Notes under the pieces: model-generated
What the model was told of the DNA's origin: nothing
What the model saw: only the letters and a program-made list of their open reading frames with translations
Databases searched by the model: none
Shown here: positions 27,244 to 35,254 of the stretch, one piece after another
Layout: every line of letters starts with the position of its first letter
Numbering within the stretch: the first letter of the stretch is position 1
Made by a program: the position numbers and the translations under genes
Source: Halorhabdus salina
GTDB lineage: Archaea > Halobacteriota > Halobacteria > Halobacteriales > Haloarculaceae
DNA length: 64,000 nucleotides
Direction of reading: 5' to 3'
Assembly (NCBI RefSeq): GCF_013839425.1
Contig: NZ_JACDNP010000004.1
Location: 186,001-250,000, forward strand

Positions 27244-27774
27244 ATGTCCGAGAAACCTGCCTCGATGTACCGGGACATCGACAAGCCGTCGTACACCCGG
27301 CGCGAATACATCACCGGCATCCCCGGTTCGAAGATTGCACAGCACCAGATGGGCGACGCTGACACCGAATCAGAAGACTATCCGGTCCAGATCTCCCTGA
27401 TCGTCGGAGAGACTGTCCAGCTCCGTCACGGCTCGATGGAGGCCTCGCGCCTCTCGGCCAACCGCCACCTGATCAAGGAACTCGGCGAGGGCAACTACAA
27501 GATGGTCCTTCGGAAGTTCCCCCACCAAGTCATCCGGGAGAACAAGCAGGCGACCGGCGCGGGTGCCGACCGTGTCTCGGACGGGATGCGCCAGTCCTTC
27601 GGCAAGATCGTCGGCACGGCTGCCCGCGTCCAGAAGGGCGAGCAGCTGTTCACGGCCTACTGTGACGTTGATCAGGCCGACGCCGTCAAGGAAGCGTTCC
27701 GTCGCGCCTACAACAAGATCACGCCGCCCTGCCGAATCAACGTCGAGCGTGGCGAAGAGTTGCTGGTCGCCTAA
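27244..27774 (+). CDS. rpl10e: Large subunit ribosomal protein L10e (uL16)
   Basis: This 176-residue protein is the archaeal/eukaryal L10e, binding 23S rRNA near the peptidyl transferase centre. The family start [20 protein letters not shown], the region [13 protein letters not shown] and [10 protein letters not shown] are clear. A TATA-like CTTATTT lies about 40 bp upstream. It stands alone as a single-gene transcript. Confidence 0.97.
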   Translation: MSEKPASMYRDIDKPSYTRREYITGIPGSKIAQHQMGDADTESEDYPVQISLIVGETVQLRHGSMEASRLSANRHLIKELGEGNYKMVLRKFPHQVIRENKQATGAGADRVSDGMRQSFGKIVGTAARVQKGEQLFTAYCDVDQADAVKEAFRRAYNKITPPCRINVERGEELLVA

Positions 27775-27844
27775 CTCCAGATATCCCTGCTTTTGTCGTC
27801 GTCGGTTTTTGACGGCCTAGTCTTGTCGGCGTCGTTCCTCATGT

Positions 27845-28216
27845 CTAGTCGGCGATCCCACCGCCCGCGAAGCCACCCAGCCCACCAAGTGTGGCACCAT
27901 AGGCAGCGACGAACAGCAGCGCACGGACCATCGCAGTGACGACGACGATTCACACCCTCTCTTCTCCAATCGCTCCAAAGCCACTGTACAGACCGGTGCC
28001 AAACGTGAGAATCGCCAGGGCGGGCACCATAGCGAGGAATCCGGCGACGCCACCGGCGCTGACCGATCGACCTGACTCGGGCTGTTCGAGATAGCCTACG
28101 AGTCCGCCTCCGACGACTACCGAGAACGGAATGAACGACAAGACTGCGGTGGCGACGCTACCGAAAACTGCGTTCGCGGGATAGGTCCCCGACACGTTCG
28201 CCATCAGCGAGGTCAC
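27845..28216 (-). pseudogene. DUF5518-like small membrane protein interrupted by a stop codon
   Basis: The frame reads MANVSGTYPANAVFGSVATA..., with hydrophobic segments and a GGGLVGYLEQ loop typical of haloarchaeal DUF5518 proteins. It is cut by TGA at 27950-27952, after GAIGEERV. The same frame continues for 34 residues of matching character (IVVVTAMVRALLFVAAYG, then a Gly-rich segment) to TAG at 27845. A single nonsense change is the simplest explanation; the 88-residue truncated form may still be made. Confidence 0.6.
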
Positions 28217-28228
28217 GACGAGCCCGCC

Positions 28229-28921
28229 CTATCCGTCGTATGAAATACCCAGTTCGTCGAGGAACGTCCGTGCGCCTGCCGCCGAGGAACCAGGTCCACG
28301 CGCAGTTACGAGATCGCCATCGACAGTGACACTAGTCTCGGAATCGAGTTCTGCATCCCAGTCGGCGCCAACGGCTTTGACCTCGTCCTCAACCCAGTAC
28401 GGGAGTTTCCGGCCGTCAGGCATGCGGTCGTGATCGTCGACAATGCCAGCTTCCCACTCGTTTGGGAAGCCAGTTATCGATCGCCCGTCGACGAGATATC
28501 CTCCGTCGCTGTCGCGCGTGAACGCTAAAATCCCGACCGTATGACAGACGACAAGCGCTTTGGCATCGTCGCCTTCGACGGCTTCTCGGAGGGCTGCGCG
28601 TGCGTGCGTATCTTGATTGACGTCCCAGTCAGCCCCGTGTCCACCAGGAAAGACAATTGCATCGAACGATGCCGGGTCGAGGGCCGCAAGCGGTTCCGGA
28701 TCGTTCAGTCGCTCGTCGTTCTCGTGGATTTCTCGGACGCGTTCGGCAGTTTCCTTGCCGACCTCTTCGGGATCGACCGAGCGCTCGTCCAAAACTGCAG
28801 GGCCGCCAGACGGCGTCGCGACAGTAATTTCGACGCCCGCATCGTCGAAGGTCGTTAGCGGTTCAATACATTCTTCGCCCCAATAGCCATGTTCACTGAC
28901 AATAAATAGTGCAGTCGACAT
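28229..28921 (-). CDS. DJ-1/PfpI family protein (type 1 glutamine amidotransferase-like, Hsp31 type)
   Basis: This 230-residue protein has the nucleophile elbow ALVVCHTVGILAF (Cys near residue 121), VFPGGHGADWD with its Glu/Asp loop, and the C-terminal DGDLVTARGPGSSA segment. This composition suits Hsp31/YhbO-like chaperone-deglycases rather than PfpI proteases. It is the last clear core gene before the mobile region. Confidence 0.88.
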   Translation of the reverse strand: MSTALFIVSEHGYWGEECIEPLTTFDDAGVEITVATPSGGPAVLDERSVDPEEVGKETAERVREIHENDERLNDPEPLAALDPASFDAIVFPGGHGADWDVNQDTHARAALREAVEGDDAKALVVCHTVGILAFTRDSDGGYLVDGRSITGFPNEWEAGIVDDHDRMPDGRKLPYWVEDEVKAVGADWDAELDSETSVTVDGDLVTARGPGSSAAGARTFLDELGISYDG

Positions 28922-29641
28922 CGATGGGAAGTAATGGACCGACAGTAAAATACTGATTGGCTACGGCAACCCTCCGAGAAGCGCATGATCGATCGATCTA
29001 ATCAGGAGATAGTTCTCCAAAGCGCCCAAATTGTTGCCCCCGTTGTGCCCTCGATTAGGTGGTATGGGCCCTTGTCAGCCCGAAGAGAGTATCGGATTAT
29101 TTCGACACTCTCGTCGATATCGACCGTCGGTATTGATCGATACTCGAACACACACCATCGAACACACAGCGAGGAATCGGTGTACGCTGTCGTCCGCCGA
29201 CGAGGGAGCCCGTCCCCCAAGATCGCACTCTGTTCGGACTGCGTGGTGTTCTCGCCAGTCGGGTGGTTATTTGCGACCTCCCACAACCGTAACCAGGGCG
29301 TCGCGAGAGTGACTGTGAGCGCAGTCAGACGCCGTTCTAATATCGCCGCTGGTCCTGACCACTGAGCCCGGTCCTGAAAAGGGCCAAACCACCCTCACCT
29401 GCCTTCTGTTCTGATTGGGTTTGTCCCCTCGTTTCAGATCGATCGAGAACGACCACCGCTCAAGGGGTGCTTCGCCGCTGGTCGTGCTCCGGCTTGAGCG
29501 CTGCTTGAGCCTGCTCTACCGGGTGTCTTCGGTCGTCCTGATCAGAAGCACCCTCTCAGGCCCCTTTTTACCCCCTGCTCGTTGTGCCCGTCTTGAATCC
29601 ACTATGCCAATCTCGATCCCTCGAATTCGCGATTCACTACT
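28922..29641. other. Non-coding or decayed region left of the integrase relic
   Basis: I see no supported gene in about 720 bp. A 94-codon minus-strand frame (29002-29286) lacks recognisable motifs and has atypical codon use. An inverted repeat ACGACCA...TGGTCGT lies around 29451-29489. The area is probably an old insertion scar. Confidence 0.4.
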
Positions 29642-30108
29642 TCAGCTGTTAGCGCATTCAGAGACGGTTCCACCGCCGAGAACGACGACCACCCCCGACT
29701 TCCACACCACGCGGAGGTTCATCCGCTCGCGAACCAACAACGACTGGGCGTAGTAGCGCCGGAGATCGTGACTCGACACTTTCTGCCAGTCGGAGTCCCC
29801 GGTTTCTTCGCCAACGCGCTCGGCGGTCGCCTTGACCCGCCGCTGCACGGAGCGCTCGCTCAGATCAACGATCGGTTCGTCTCGATCGATATCCTCGACG
29901 TTTGCGTAGCGGAGTCGCTCACTCTCGACCTGCTCGGGATGGTAGGCGTCGCGAGGCTTCCCGCCGCTTCCTTCGACGTCCTTCCCTTTGGAACGCGAAG
30001 CCTGGCGTGGCCGTCGACGTGCTTGATGTGCTCCGGGTGGATCTGCGGGATTTCGAACGAACGGAATGCGACGTCACCACCGAGCTGGATGATCAGGGAG
30101 TCGCGGTT
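29642..30108 (-). pseudogene. Decayed tyrosine recombinase (integrase) C-terminal part
   Basis: The minus strand first reads LIIQLGGDVAFRSFEIPQ (the Arg-I region of haloarchaeal integrases), then HIKHVDGHARLRVPKG. After a frameshift at about 29981-29990 it continues KDVEGSGGKPRDAY...SVQRRVKATAERVGEE and SSHDLRRYYAQSL (HxxR box). The end that should carry GGW and the catalytic Tyr is scrambled (WKSGVVVVLGG). The N-terminus is gone behind a stop at 30109-30111. It lies outside the left repeat of the present element, so it belonged to an earlier one. Confidence 0.75.
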
Positions 30109-30211
30109 TCACCGGACGCGACTGAAGGGAGCGTCCGGCAGTTTTTCCCCAAGTTTTTGCAAGGAGTGGTAGCCGAGCGTAGCGAGGCTACCCGACGAAG
30201 CAAAAAGTGGA

Positions 30212-30229
30212 ATGCCGCCTCCCAGATTT
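30212..30229. repeat. Left attachment site (attL), copy of tRNA-Phe 3' end
   Basis: ATGCCGCCTCCCAGATTT matches 60249-60266 (ATGCCGCCTCCCGGATTT) at 17 of 18 positions. The right copy spans the discriminator, 3' acceptor strand and T-stem of tRNA-Phe. Homology fades just after (CGACC versus GAACC). Confidence 0.85.
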
Positions 30230-30274
30230 CGACCGACAGTTCATATGCCCTGTGTTAGAACCCCTTACTCGAAC

Positions 30275-31549
30275 ATGACTGATTCGGTTGAAAGGATCGA
30301 TGCACTTCGAGAGCGGATCCAGACCTCGAACCGGATTTCTGAGGAGGATAAGAACGCTCTCATGACTTTTTCCAAGGAGATGGAGTTTCTCGATGCCCGG
30401 TACTCCGATGGGCGGCATATCAAGCTCCTCCAGCACTGTATCGTCCTCGCAGGCGATTCTCAGAAGTACAGTCGTGACGAGTTGCCAGACGTATCGCTTG
30501 TTACCACCTTCGATGATGAAGCAGCTGTCAAAGAAGTCGGTCGCTGGATCAAACGGAACTTCGATAATGAAGAGACGAAGCGTGACTATCGGGTCGCAGT
30601 TCGGATGTTCGGCGAGCATGCGGGAGAGGGTCAGGATATCCCAGCTCCAATCCAGCGACTCTCGGCGGGAACACCCCGAAACTATGACCCGAAACCAGAT
30701 CCAGCAAAGATGCTGTGGTGGAATGACCACATCCAGCCGATGATCGAGAGTGCAAACAGTCTTCGAGATAAGGCTGCTATCGCAGCTGCGTGGGATTCTG
30801 GTGCTCGAAGTGAGGAGTTTTGCTCCCTCAGAGTCGGAGACATCTCGGACCACAAGCACGGGATGAAGATTTCTGTCGACGGAAAACGAGGAGAGCGGTC
30901 TGTGCTCCTCGTTCCAAGTGTCACTCATATGCGTCAATGGCTGAATGTCCATCCCGCTGGGAACGACCCGACAGCACCTCTCTGGAGTAAGCTCAACTCG
31001 CCGGAAGAGATCTCGTATAAGATGAAACTCAAGATGCTGAAGAAGCCTGCCCGTCGAGCAGGCGTCGATCACACCGATATTACTTTTCGCCGGATGCGCA
31101 AGAGTAGTGCGTCCTACTTGGCGAACCAGAACGTCAACCAGACCCATCTTGAGAAGCACCACGGATGGACTCGCGGTTCCGATATCGCCTCCCGATATAT
31201 CGCTGTTTTCGGGGAAGCAAACGATCGAGAGATCGCCCGGGCTCACGGGGCGGACGTACAAGAAGAAGAGCACGAAAGAATCGCTCCGGTTTCCTGCCCA
31301 CGATGTCAGCGTGACACACCCAGAGATGAACCCCTCTGTGTTTGGTGCGGACAGGCGATGGAACAAGGCGTCGTAGAGGACTTGGAAACGGAACAGAGAC
31401 AGGCTAGGACCGAATTGCTCGCCATGGCTCAAGAGAACCCTGGACTGCTGGACGATATCGAGCGGCTGGAAAAAGTGATGGACTTCGTCGATTCTAACCC
31501 CAGTGTCATGCGGGATGCTCGCTCCTTCGTTGAAGCCACAAACGACTGA
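30275..31549 (+). CDS. Tyrosine recombinase / integrase of the element
   Basis: This 424-residue protein has a catalytic core at about 165-315: Arg-I in DSGARSEEF (Arg178), a possible Lys in SVDGKRGERS, the second Arg in TFRRMRK, HHGW (His box), and the tyrosine in IASRYIAVFG (Tyr308). The usual first His of HxxR appears replaced (ITFR). A zinc ribbon with two CxxC pairs (about 341-362) and a helical tail follow, as in integrases of haloarchaeal proviruses. ATG 30275 is chosen because upstream codons lie in the att region. Adjacent to attL. Confidence 0.85.
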   Translation: MTDSVERIDALRERIQTSNRISEEDKNALMTFSKEMEFLDARYSDGRHIKLLQHCIVLAGDSQKYSRDELPDVSLVTTFDDEAAVKEVGRWIKRNFDNEETKRDYRVAVRMFGEHAGEGQDIPAPIQRLSAGTPRNYDPKPDPAKMLWWNDHIQPMIESANSLRDKAAIAAAWDSGARSEEFCSLRVGDISDHKHGMKISVDGKRGERSVLLVPSVTHMRQWLNVHPAGNDPTAPLWSKLNSPEEISYKMKLKMLKKPARRAGVDHTDITFRRMRKSSASYLANQNVNQTHLEKHHGWTRGSDIASRYIAVFGEANDREIARAHGADVQEEEHERIAPVSCPRCQRDTPRDEPLCVWCGQAMEQGVVEDLETEQRQARTELLAMAQENPGLLDDIERLEKVMDFVDSNPSVMRDARSFVEATND

Positions 31550-31551
31550 GC

Positions 31552-31755
31552 TCACTCTACGACACCACCATTTGTCTCTCTAGCCCTTCGTAACGCCCTC
31601 TCAACGTCATCAAGGAGAGGCTCAGAACCATATTCTATCAGCGCAGATAGTACAAGTCCCCGAATGAACTCGTCGTCACTGTGTTTCAGGATCCGGATGA
31701 ACGTTTCTTGATTATGTTGAACAAACTGCTCCGGATCCCCGTCATATCCGTGCAT
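31552..31755 (-). CDS. Small acidic protein next to the integrase
   Basis: This 67-residue helical protein (MHGYDGDPEQFVQHNQETFI...) has no recognised domain. Its ATG overlaps the upstream stop by one base (TAATG), so it is co-translated with the zinc-finger protein before it. The pair is convergent with the integrase. By position and size it resembles the two small accessory proteins of SNJ2-type integrase modules; this is inference. Confidence 0.6.
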   Translation of the reverse strand: MHGYDGDPEQFVQHNQETFIRILKHSDDEFIRGLVLSALIEYGSEPLLDDVERALRRARETNGGVVE

Positions 31756-31904
31756 TAGTATCTCTCCTCCTCTTTCATAGATTTCCCAACGTCGTCAGGA
31801 TCATGAGAGGCAAGGTGGAGCGCAGGTGAACTTTCACGGAGGTTAGCTCCACAAAGCGGACACTCAACCAACCGGAGACGATGGAACGGGCGTCGCTCAA
31901 TCAT
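31755..31904 (-). CDS. Small zinc-finger protein (C2H2-like)
   Basis: This 49-residue protein contains VECPLCGANLRESSPALHLASHD, that is C-x2-C-x11-H-x3-H spacing, a minimal C2H2 zinc finger likely to bind DNA. The start at ATG 31904 (MIERRPFHRL) gives the compact finger; the frame remains open upstream with low coding quality. It forms a two-gene unit with the following small protein and may be a directionality or accessory factor for the recombinase. Confidence 0.6.
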   Translation of the reverse strand: MIERRPFHRLRLVECPLCGANLRESSPALHLASHDPDDVGKSMKEEERY

Positions 31905-32447
31905 TGTGCTCCACACCCCGGAATCGTTGGAGCGGATCGATTGCAAAGCCAAAGGGGCTGTCGTACGAGTGATGCGATTTCGTTTTTGATTTCGTTCGGT
32001 TGCATTGGGGCGATATGGCGATATCTTGCCAAGGCTCACAGAGCAACCAAATAGGGCGAGGAGAAACGCTTTATTGGCACGCTACCTAGCGTTCACTTGG
32101 AGCCCAATTCGAGTTGCTCCATGCGGTACGGTTCGATGCCATGAGGGACCGGACAGGGTACCAAGGCCCCCATGTCATCGTTTCGTTCAACGTTTAGTCC
32201 TGAGTTCCAGGCGTGATATCGCCATGTTATCGCCGGGGAGCTCTCCGCCTATTGCCCGGAATCAGGTAGATTGGTAGTTCTATGGTGACCTGTGAACCAA
32301 TTCTTTGATTCGGATAAATAGGCTGTTACACCGCACCAATATATTTCTAACCCTGTTTCAGGATCGGTATTCCCACGGAATCATGGTGAATTATATGTAT
32401 GTTTTCATTTATCTGTAAAAAAGGTCCGGCAGGGGGCCGGGGGTTGG

Positions 32448-32545
32448 CCATGTAGCCACTCTTCCATTAATCACTAAGTATTTGAAATGTTGGTCGTGGT
32501 GGCGTGGAAGCCCCCAACCAAGAATGGCTGGGGGCGGCTACATGG
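32448..32545. repeat. Nested inverted repeats (two-hairpin structure)
   Basis: CCATGTAGCC (32448-32457) pairs with GGCTACATGG (32536-32545). The outer flanks GGGGTT and AACC/CCCC extend the stem with bulges. Inside, GCCCCCA (32510-32516) pairs with TGGGGGC (32529-32535), which abuts the outer right arm. No ORF explains this. Confidence 0.6.
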
Positions 32546-32607
32546 ACCAAAGCCCCGAACACGCCAATTTGACAATCAGCGTGCCCCTGACCGGGACCCT
32601 GGCAATG

Positions 32608-32642
32608 GGATACTCTCATCCTGATTTTGGATGGGAGTATCC
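32608..32642. repeat. Hairpin with 14-bp arms
   Basis: GGATACTCTCATCC (32608-32621) and GGATGGGAGTATCC (32629-32642) pair at 13 of 14 positions around a 7-nt loop TGATTTT. The mismatch is A-C when read on the plus strand and becomes G-U on the minus strand. Confidence 0.65.
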
Positions 32643-32793
32643 AGTACGTTGATCTAAGCCATAACATATCAATCATCCGCTTTCCCCGTCCGGGCATTCA
32701 CGGGGTTGCCAACTCAAGCAATCCCGAAAATAACCTAACTCCGGTCTGCCACGCCTACATTTAAACACATAGTCAGTCCAAAGAACGCCTACA

Positions 32794-33096
32794 ATGGCAC
32801 TCACGCGAGAGATGGAGTTACGAATCAAAGGACACCTTCACGAGATCAGACAGGCAAATGACCAAGCCATTGGTAGTCGGCAAGGCTTTCCACCTGCTAT
32901 TTCGGGTTATAGTCACACGCTTGAAAGTGTAGCAAAATGCGCGACCGCAGAGGAAGTTGATCAGATTGCTAAATTTATCAAGTCACGAATTAGGACAGAG
33001 AAGGAGCGACCGCGGAATAGGAAAGTTAGGCGAGAAGCTCGTTCAATCGTCTCTCAAAGTGGATACCCAGCAGACGAATTCTTGAATACAGCATAG
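32794..33096 (+). CDS. Hypothetical protein
   Basis: This 100-residue protein (MALTREMELRIKGHLHEIRQANDQ...) is predicted all-helical, with a basic middle (RIRTEKERPRNRKVRREA). A TATA-like ATTTAAAC lies about 33 bp upstream. No family recognised. It lies directly before the AGOG-like glycosylase gene (27 bp from stop to the chosen ATG), so the two may be co-transcribed. Confidence 0.55.
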   Translation: MALTREMELRIKGHLHEIRQANDQAIGSRQGFPPAISGYSHTLESVAKCATAEEVDQIAKFIKSRIRTEKERPRNRKVRREARSIVSQSGYPADEFLNTA

Positions 33097-33123
33097 GTGT
33101 TGATACGAACGAAGGGATCTCTC

Positions 33124-33960
33124 ATGAATCACGACCGAATTGATTCTGTGGCTACAGCTCTAGCTGGAATTGGATACGATGGAATCGTCGCTTTCGATCG
33201 AGCCGAGCCCGAGTTCGGCACGATCGAGAAATTGTTCGAAGAGTTCGATTCAGATGATTATGTTCAGTTGCTTGTCGTACTCGCGACGACACAAGACTAC
33301 CAACTCAATGGCGACGCGCAACGATTTTGGAACGAATTCGAACAAACGGCCCTTACATACGATACTCTGACGAGCAAACAAACCGTTCGCGAGATTCTCG
33401 GCGATTTCATGGATGCAGATGTCAACGCACGTCTGAACCAACAAAAGCGAGACCGGCTTCTTTGTCTGTTTGAATCTGATTTCGATGAGTGGTTCCTCGA
33501 TAATCACCAGCAGGCAACACCTGAGGTCGTCTGGAAAGAACTGGCCGACGGGCTCAACACCGACATGACAGCGAAGACTGTCGCTCTTTCGATGAAGGTG
33601 TACGATAACGCTCATCTCATCCAACACGGTGAATATCGGGAGTTTCCGCCAGACATCCCGATTCCATGTGACTTGCAAGTCAAACGGGTTTCAAGAACGT
33701 CGGGCGTTACCACCGACGACGACACCGAGCGAGTCCTTCAAGTCTGGAATGAGGTCATGGACGCGACGAGCGAGCAACTCGGTCGACACGTCTCCATCTT
33801 CCGGATCGACAGTATTGTTTGGCAAGCAGGCCAGATTATCGGCGAGCACGAACCGGACGCCCGAGCTGCAAGGAACGCTTTGGTCGAGCACTTTGAGGAT
33901 GTCGGACTTGCGAATAATGAGGCAAGCCCACTTGCACGTGAATTGACGGCGGAAATGTAG
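33124..33960 (+). CDS. AGOG-like DNA glycosylase/lyase (HhH, 8-oxoguanine type)
   Basis: This 278-residue protein resembles archaeal GO glycosylase in its core: AKTVALSMKVYDNA (Lys151) and DIPIPCDLQV (Asp183), then SRTSGV. The Lys-to-Asp distance of 32 residues equals that recalled for the catalytic Lys140/Asp172 of Pyrobaculum AGOG. AGOG removes 8-oxoguanine and nicks the strand. ATG 33124 is preferred; a GTG at 33097 touches the upstream stop. Sitting on a defence element and facing a nuclease/DUF6884 pair, it may act on modified bases of invaders rather than in repair. Confidence 0.7.
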   Translation: MNHDRIDSVATALAGIGYDGIVAFDRAEPEFGTIEKLFEEFDSDDYVQLLVVLATTQDYQLNGDAQRFWNEFEQTALTYDTLTSKQTVREILGDFMDADVNARLNQQKRDRLLCLFESDFDEWFLDNHQQATPEVVWKELADGLNTDMTAKTVALSMKVYDNAHLIQHGEYREFPPDIPIPCDLQVKRVSRTSGVTTDDDTERVLQVWNEVMDATSEQLGRHVSIFRIDSIVWQAGQIIGEHEPDARAARNALVEHFEDVGLANNEASPLARELTAEM

Positions 33961-33965
33961 CAGGT

Positions 33966-34394
33966 CTAACTCCGCTCGTTGTACCAGGACAGTTTCTCGC
34001 CGATTCGCATACCCTCCGTCGGGATTTCGACAGTCACGTCGGTATCTTCGAGCCGTGGGAGCAGTTCCCCGTAGTAATCCCGGCCTGCATGGATGACTAA
34101 TCGAACTCCGTCGGTCAGAACCCCCCGCTCGTCAAGTTCATTGAAGACGTTATCTGCCCACTCTCGCTTTTCCTCTATTGACGCGTTAGCGAGCGTTCGC
34201 TCGTAGGGCTCGATTGGATCTCCATCAGGCTCTATCAAGCCATGTTTCGCCGAGAGGATGTACCACCCATCATGATGTTGCTCGGCGTAGGACCGCATCT
34301 TCTCGAAATATGCCGACGTGTAGAGATCCTTCGGCACCGTCGATTCGTCTCGCTTGCTCTTGACGCAACTGACGAGTCCAATTTCCTGAGTCAT
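33966..34394 (-). CDS. DUF6884 domain protein
   Basis: This 142-residue protein starts IGLVSCVKSKRDE, with DLYTSAYFEKMRSYAE, WYILSAKHGLIEPD and a C-terminal RLVIHAGRDYYGELLP. This is the DUF6884 pattern: a small alpha/beta domain with a conserved Cys-Lys near the N-terminus and a SAKHGL motif. Function is not established; the domain is common beside restriction-type genes. Its start overlaps the stop of the nuclease gene (ATGA). Confidence 0.75.
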   Translation of the reverse strand: MTQEIGLVSCVKSKRDESTVPKDLYTSAYFEKMRSYAEQHHDGWYILSAKHGLIEPDGDPIEPYERTLANASIEEKREWADNVFNELDERGVLTDGVRLVIHAGRDYYGELLPRLEDTDVTVEIPTEGMRIGEKLSWYNERS

Positions 34395-34942
34395 TGATCG
34401 TTGGTTCTTTCGGAAGTGGTTTCTACGGATTCGGTCTCACTCGGGTATTGCCAGACAAAGAGCGGTAGTGAGAATTCAAAATAGTTCGATAATACCGCAC
34501 GAACATCGCTCCTCGTTCGTTCTAACGTCGGGAAGCTCACGTGCGAGGGGATTAGTAACACACCTACATCGATATCCTCGTGACCCGAAAATCCAGAGGG
34601 ATCACGGTACGCAGCTTCCATCTTCATGAGGTGCCAATTCGCCCGCATCTGTTCCCCGCGCTCATGCTCAACTAGGACCCCATCCTTGTACACGTCAAAG
34701 TTCCCTCGTCGGGAAATAGTGCCAGTCGAATCAGGCACCTCGAAAGTAGCCGTGACTCCCTGCTCCCAACCCAGCGGATCTAGCAATTCGCCTCGCGCAG
34801 CCATATTTTGGTTCCCACCACCGTGTTTATGATACGCAGTGGCAATCGTAGTTAACTCATTCAGTAGTCCCTTTTCTTTGAGAATTTGTCTACCACCTCG
34901 AAATGACCAGGTGTCTTGTGATTGGGGGTCTGTCGTCATCAT
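34391..34942 (-). CDS. BglII/BstYI-like restriction endonuclease (PD-(D/E)xK-type)
   Basis: This 183-residue protein has a strand-acid pattern NFDVYKDGVLVEHERGEQMRAN, with Asp about ten residues before E-H-E. This matches the D-x(8-9)-E-x-(Q/E) active site of the BglII family. A downstream strand DVGVLLIPSHV (about residue 133-143) completes the core. Length is close to BstYI/BglII. It is translationally coupled with DUF6884. There is no dedicated methyltransferase next to it; the nearest are 3-4 kb away. Confidence 0.65.
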   Translation of the reverse strand: MMTTDPQSQDTWSFRGGRQILKEKGLLNELTTIATAYHKHGGGNQNMAARGELLDPLGWEQGVTATFEVPDSTGTISRRGNFDVYKDGVLVEHERGEQMRANWHLMKMEAAYRDPSGFSGHEDIDVGVLLIPSHVSFPTLERTRSDVRAVLSNYFEFSLPLFVWQYPSETESVETTSERTNDQ

Positions 34943-35254
34943 CTCATAATTTTCCTCATTCTGGGATGTTATAATTTAGCTTAGAACCAATTACACCTGA
35001 TTTACTACGCTAAAGCCGGTAGTGAAATATCTAGATAGATATAGTCATAGAAGGTGATGCAATATACAGAGGGGTATATCCAGCACTTGACTCTGCACGT
35101 TCACGTCTGGGCCTGATATAGACGCCAGTGACGGCTGATGCTACCGATGACGGATTTCCTCTCATATGCCGATAAGAGGTGCTTATAGACCTTTTCCGGC
35201 AGTTCGGTCGGCCATCATCACCTTTTAACATCTCTGAGAGTGGGGTTGGTGGCA
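34943..35254. other. AT-rich intergenic region
   Basis: About 310 bp with many stops in all frames. It must hold the promoter of the nuclease/DUF6884 pair (leftward) and of the membrane protein (rightward; CTTTTAACA at 35222-35230 lies about 30 bp before ATG 35255). No repeat recognised. Confidence 0.5.

Larger units (their letters stand above)
31905..32793. other. Long non-coding region with nested palindromes
   Basis: About 890 bp without a supported gene. The left half is AT-rich with many stops. The right half (32430-32650) has three strong inverted repeats, listed separately. Possible replication origin, transfer origin or structured RNA. Confidence 0.5.

Noticed and set aside
29002-29286. 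94-codon minus-strand frame left of the integrase relic
   Set aside because: No recognisable domain, mixed codon use and no TATA-like box at a suitable distance.
32467-32697. 76-codon minus-strand frame across the nested palindromes
   Set aside because: Its content is dictated by the inverted repeats; no family features and no promoter.
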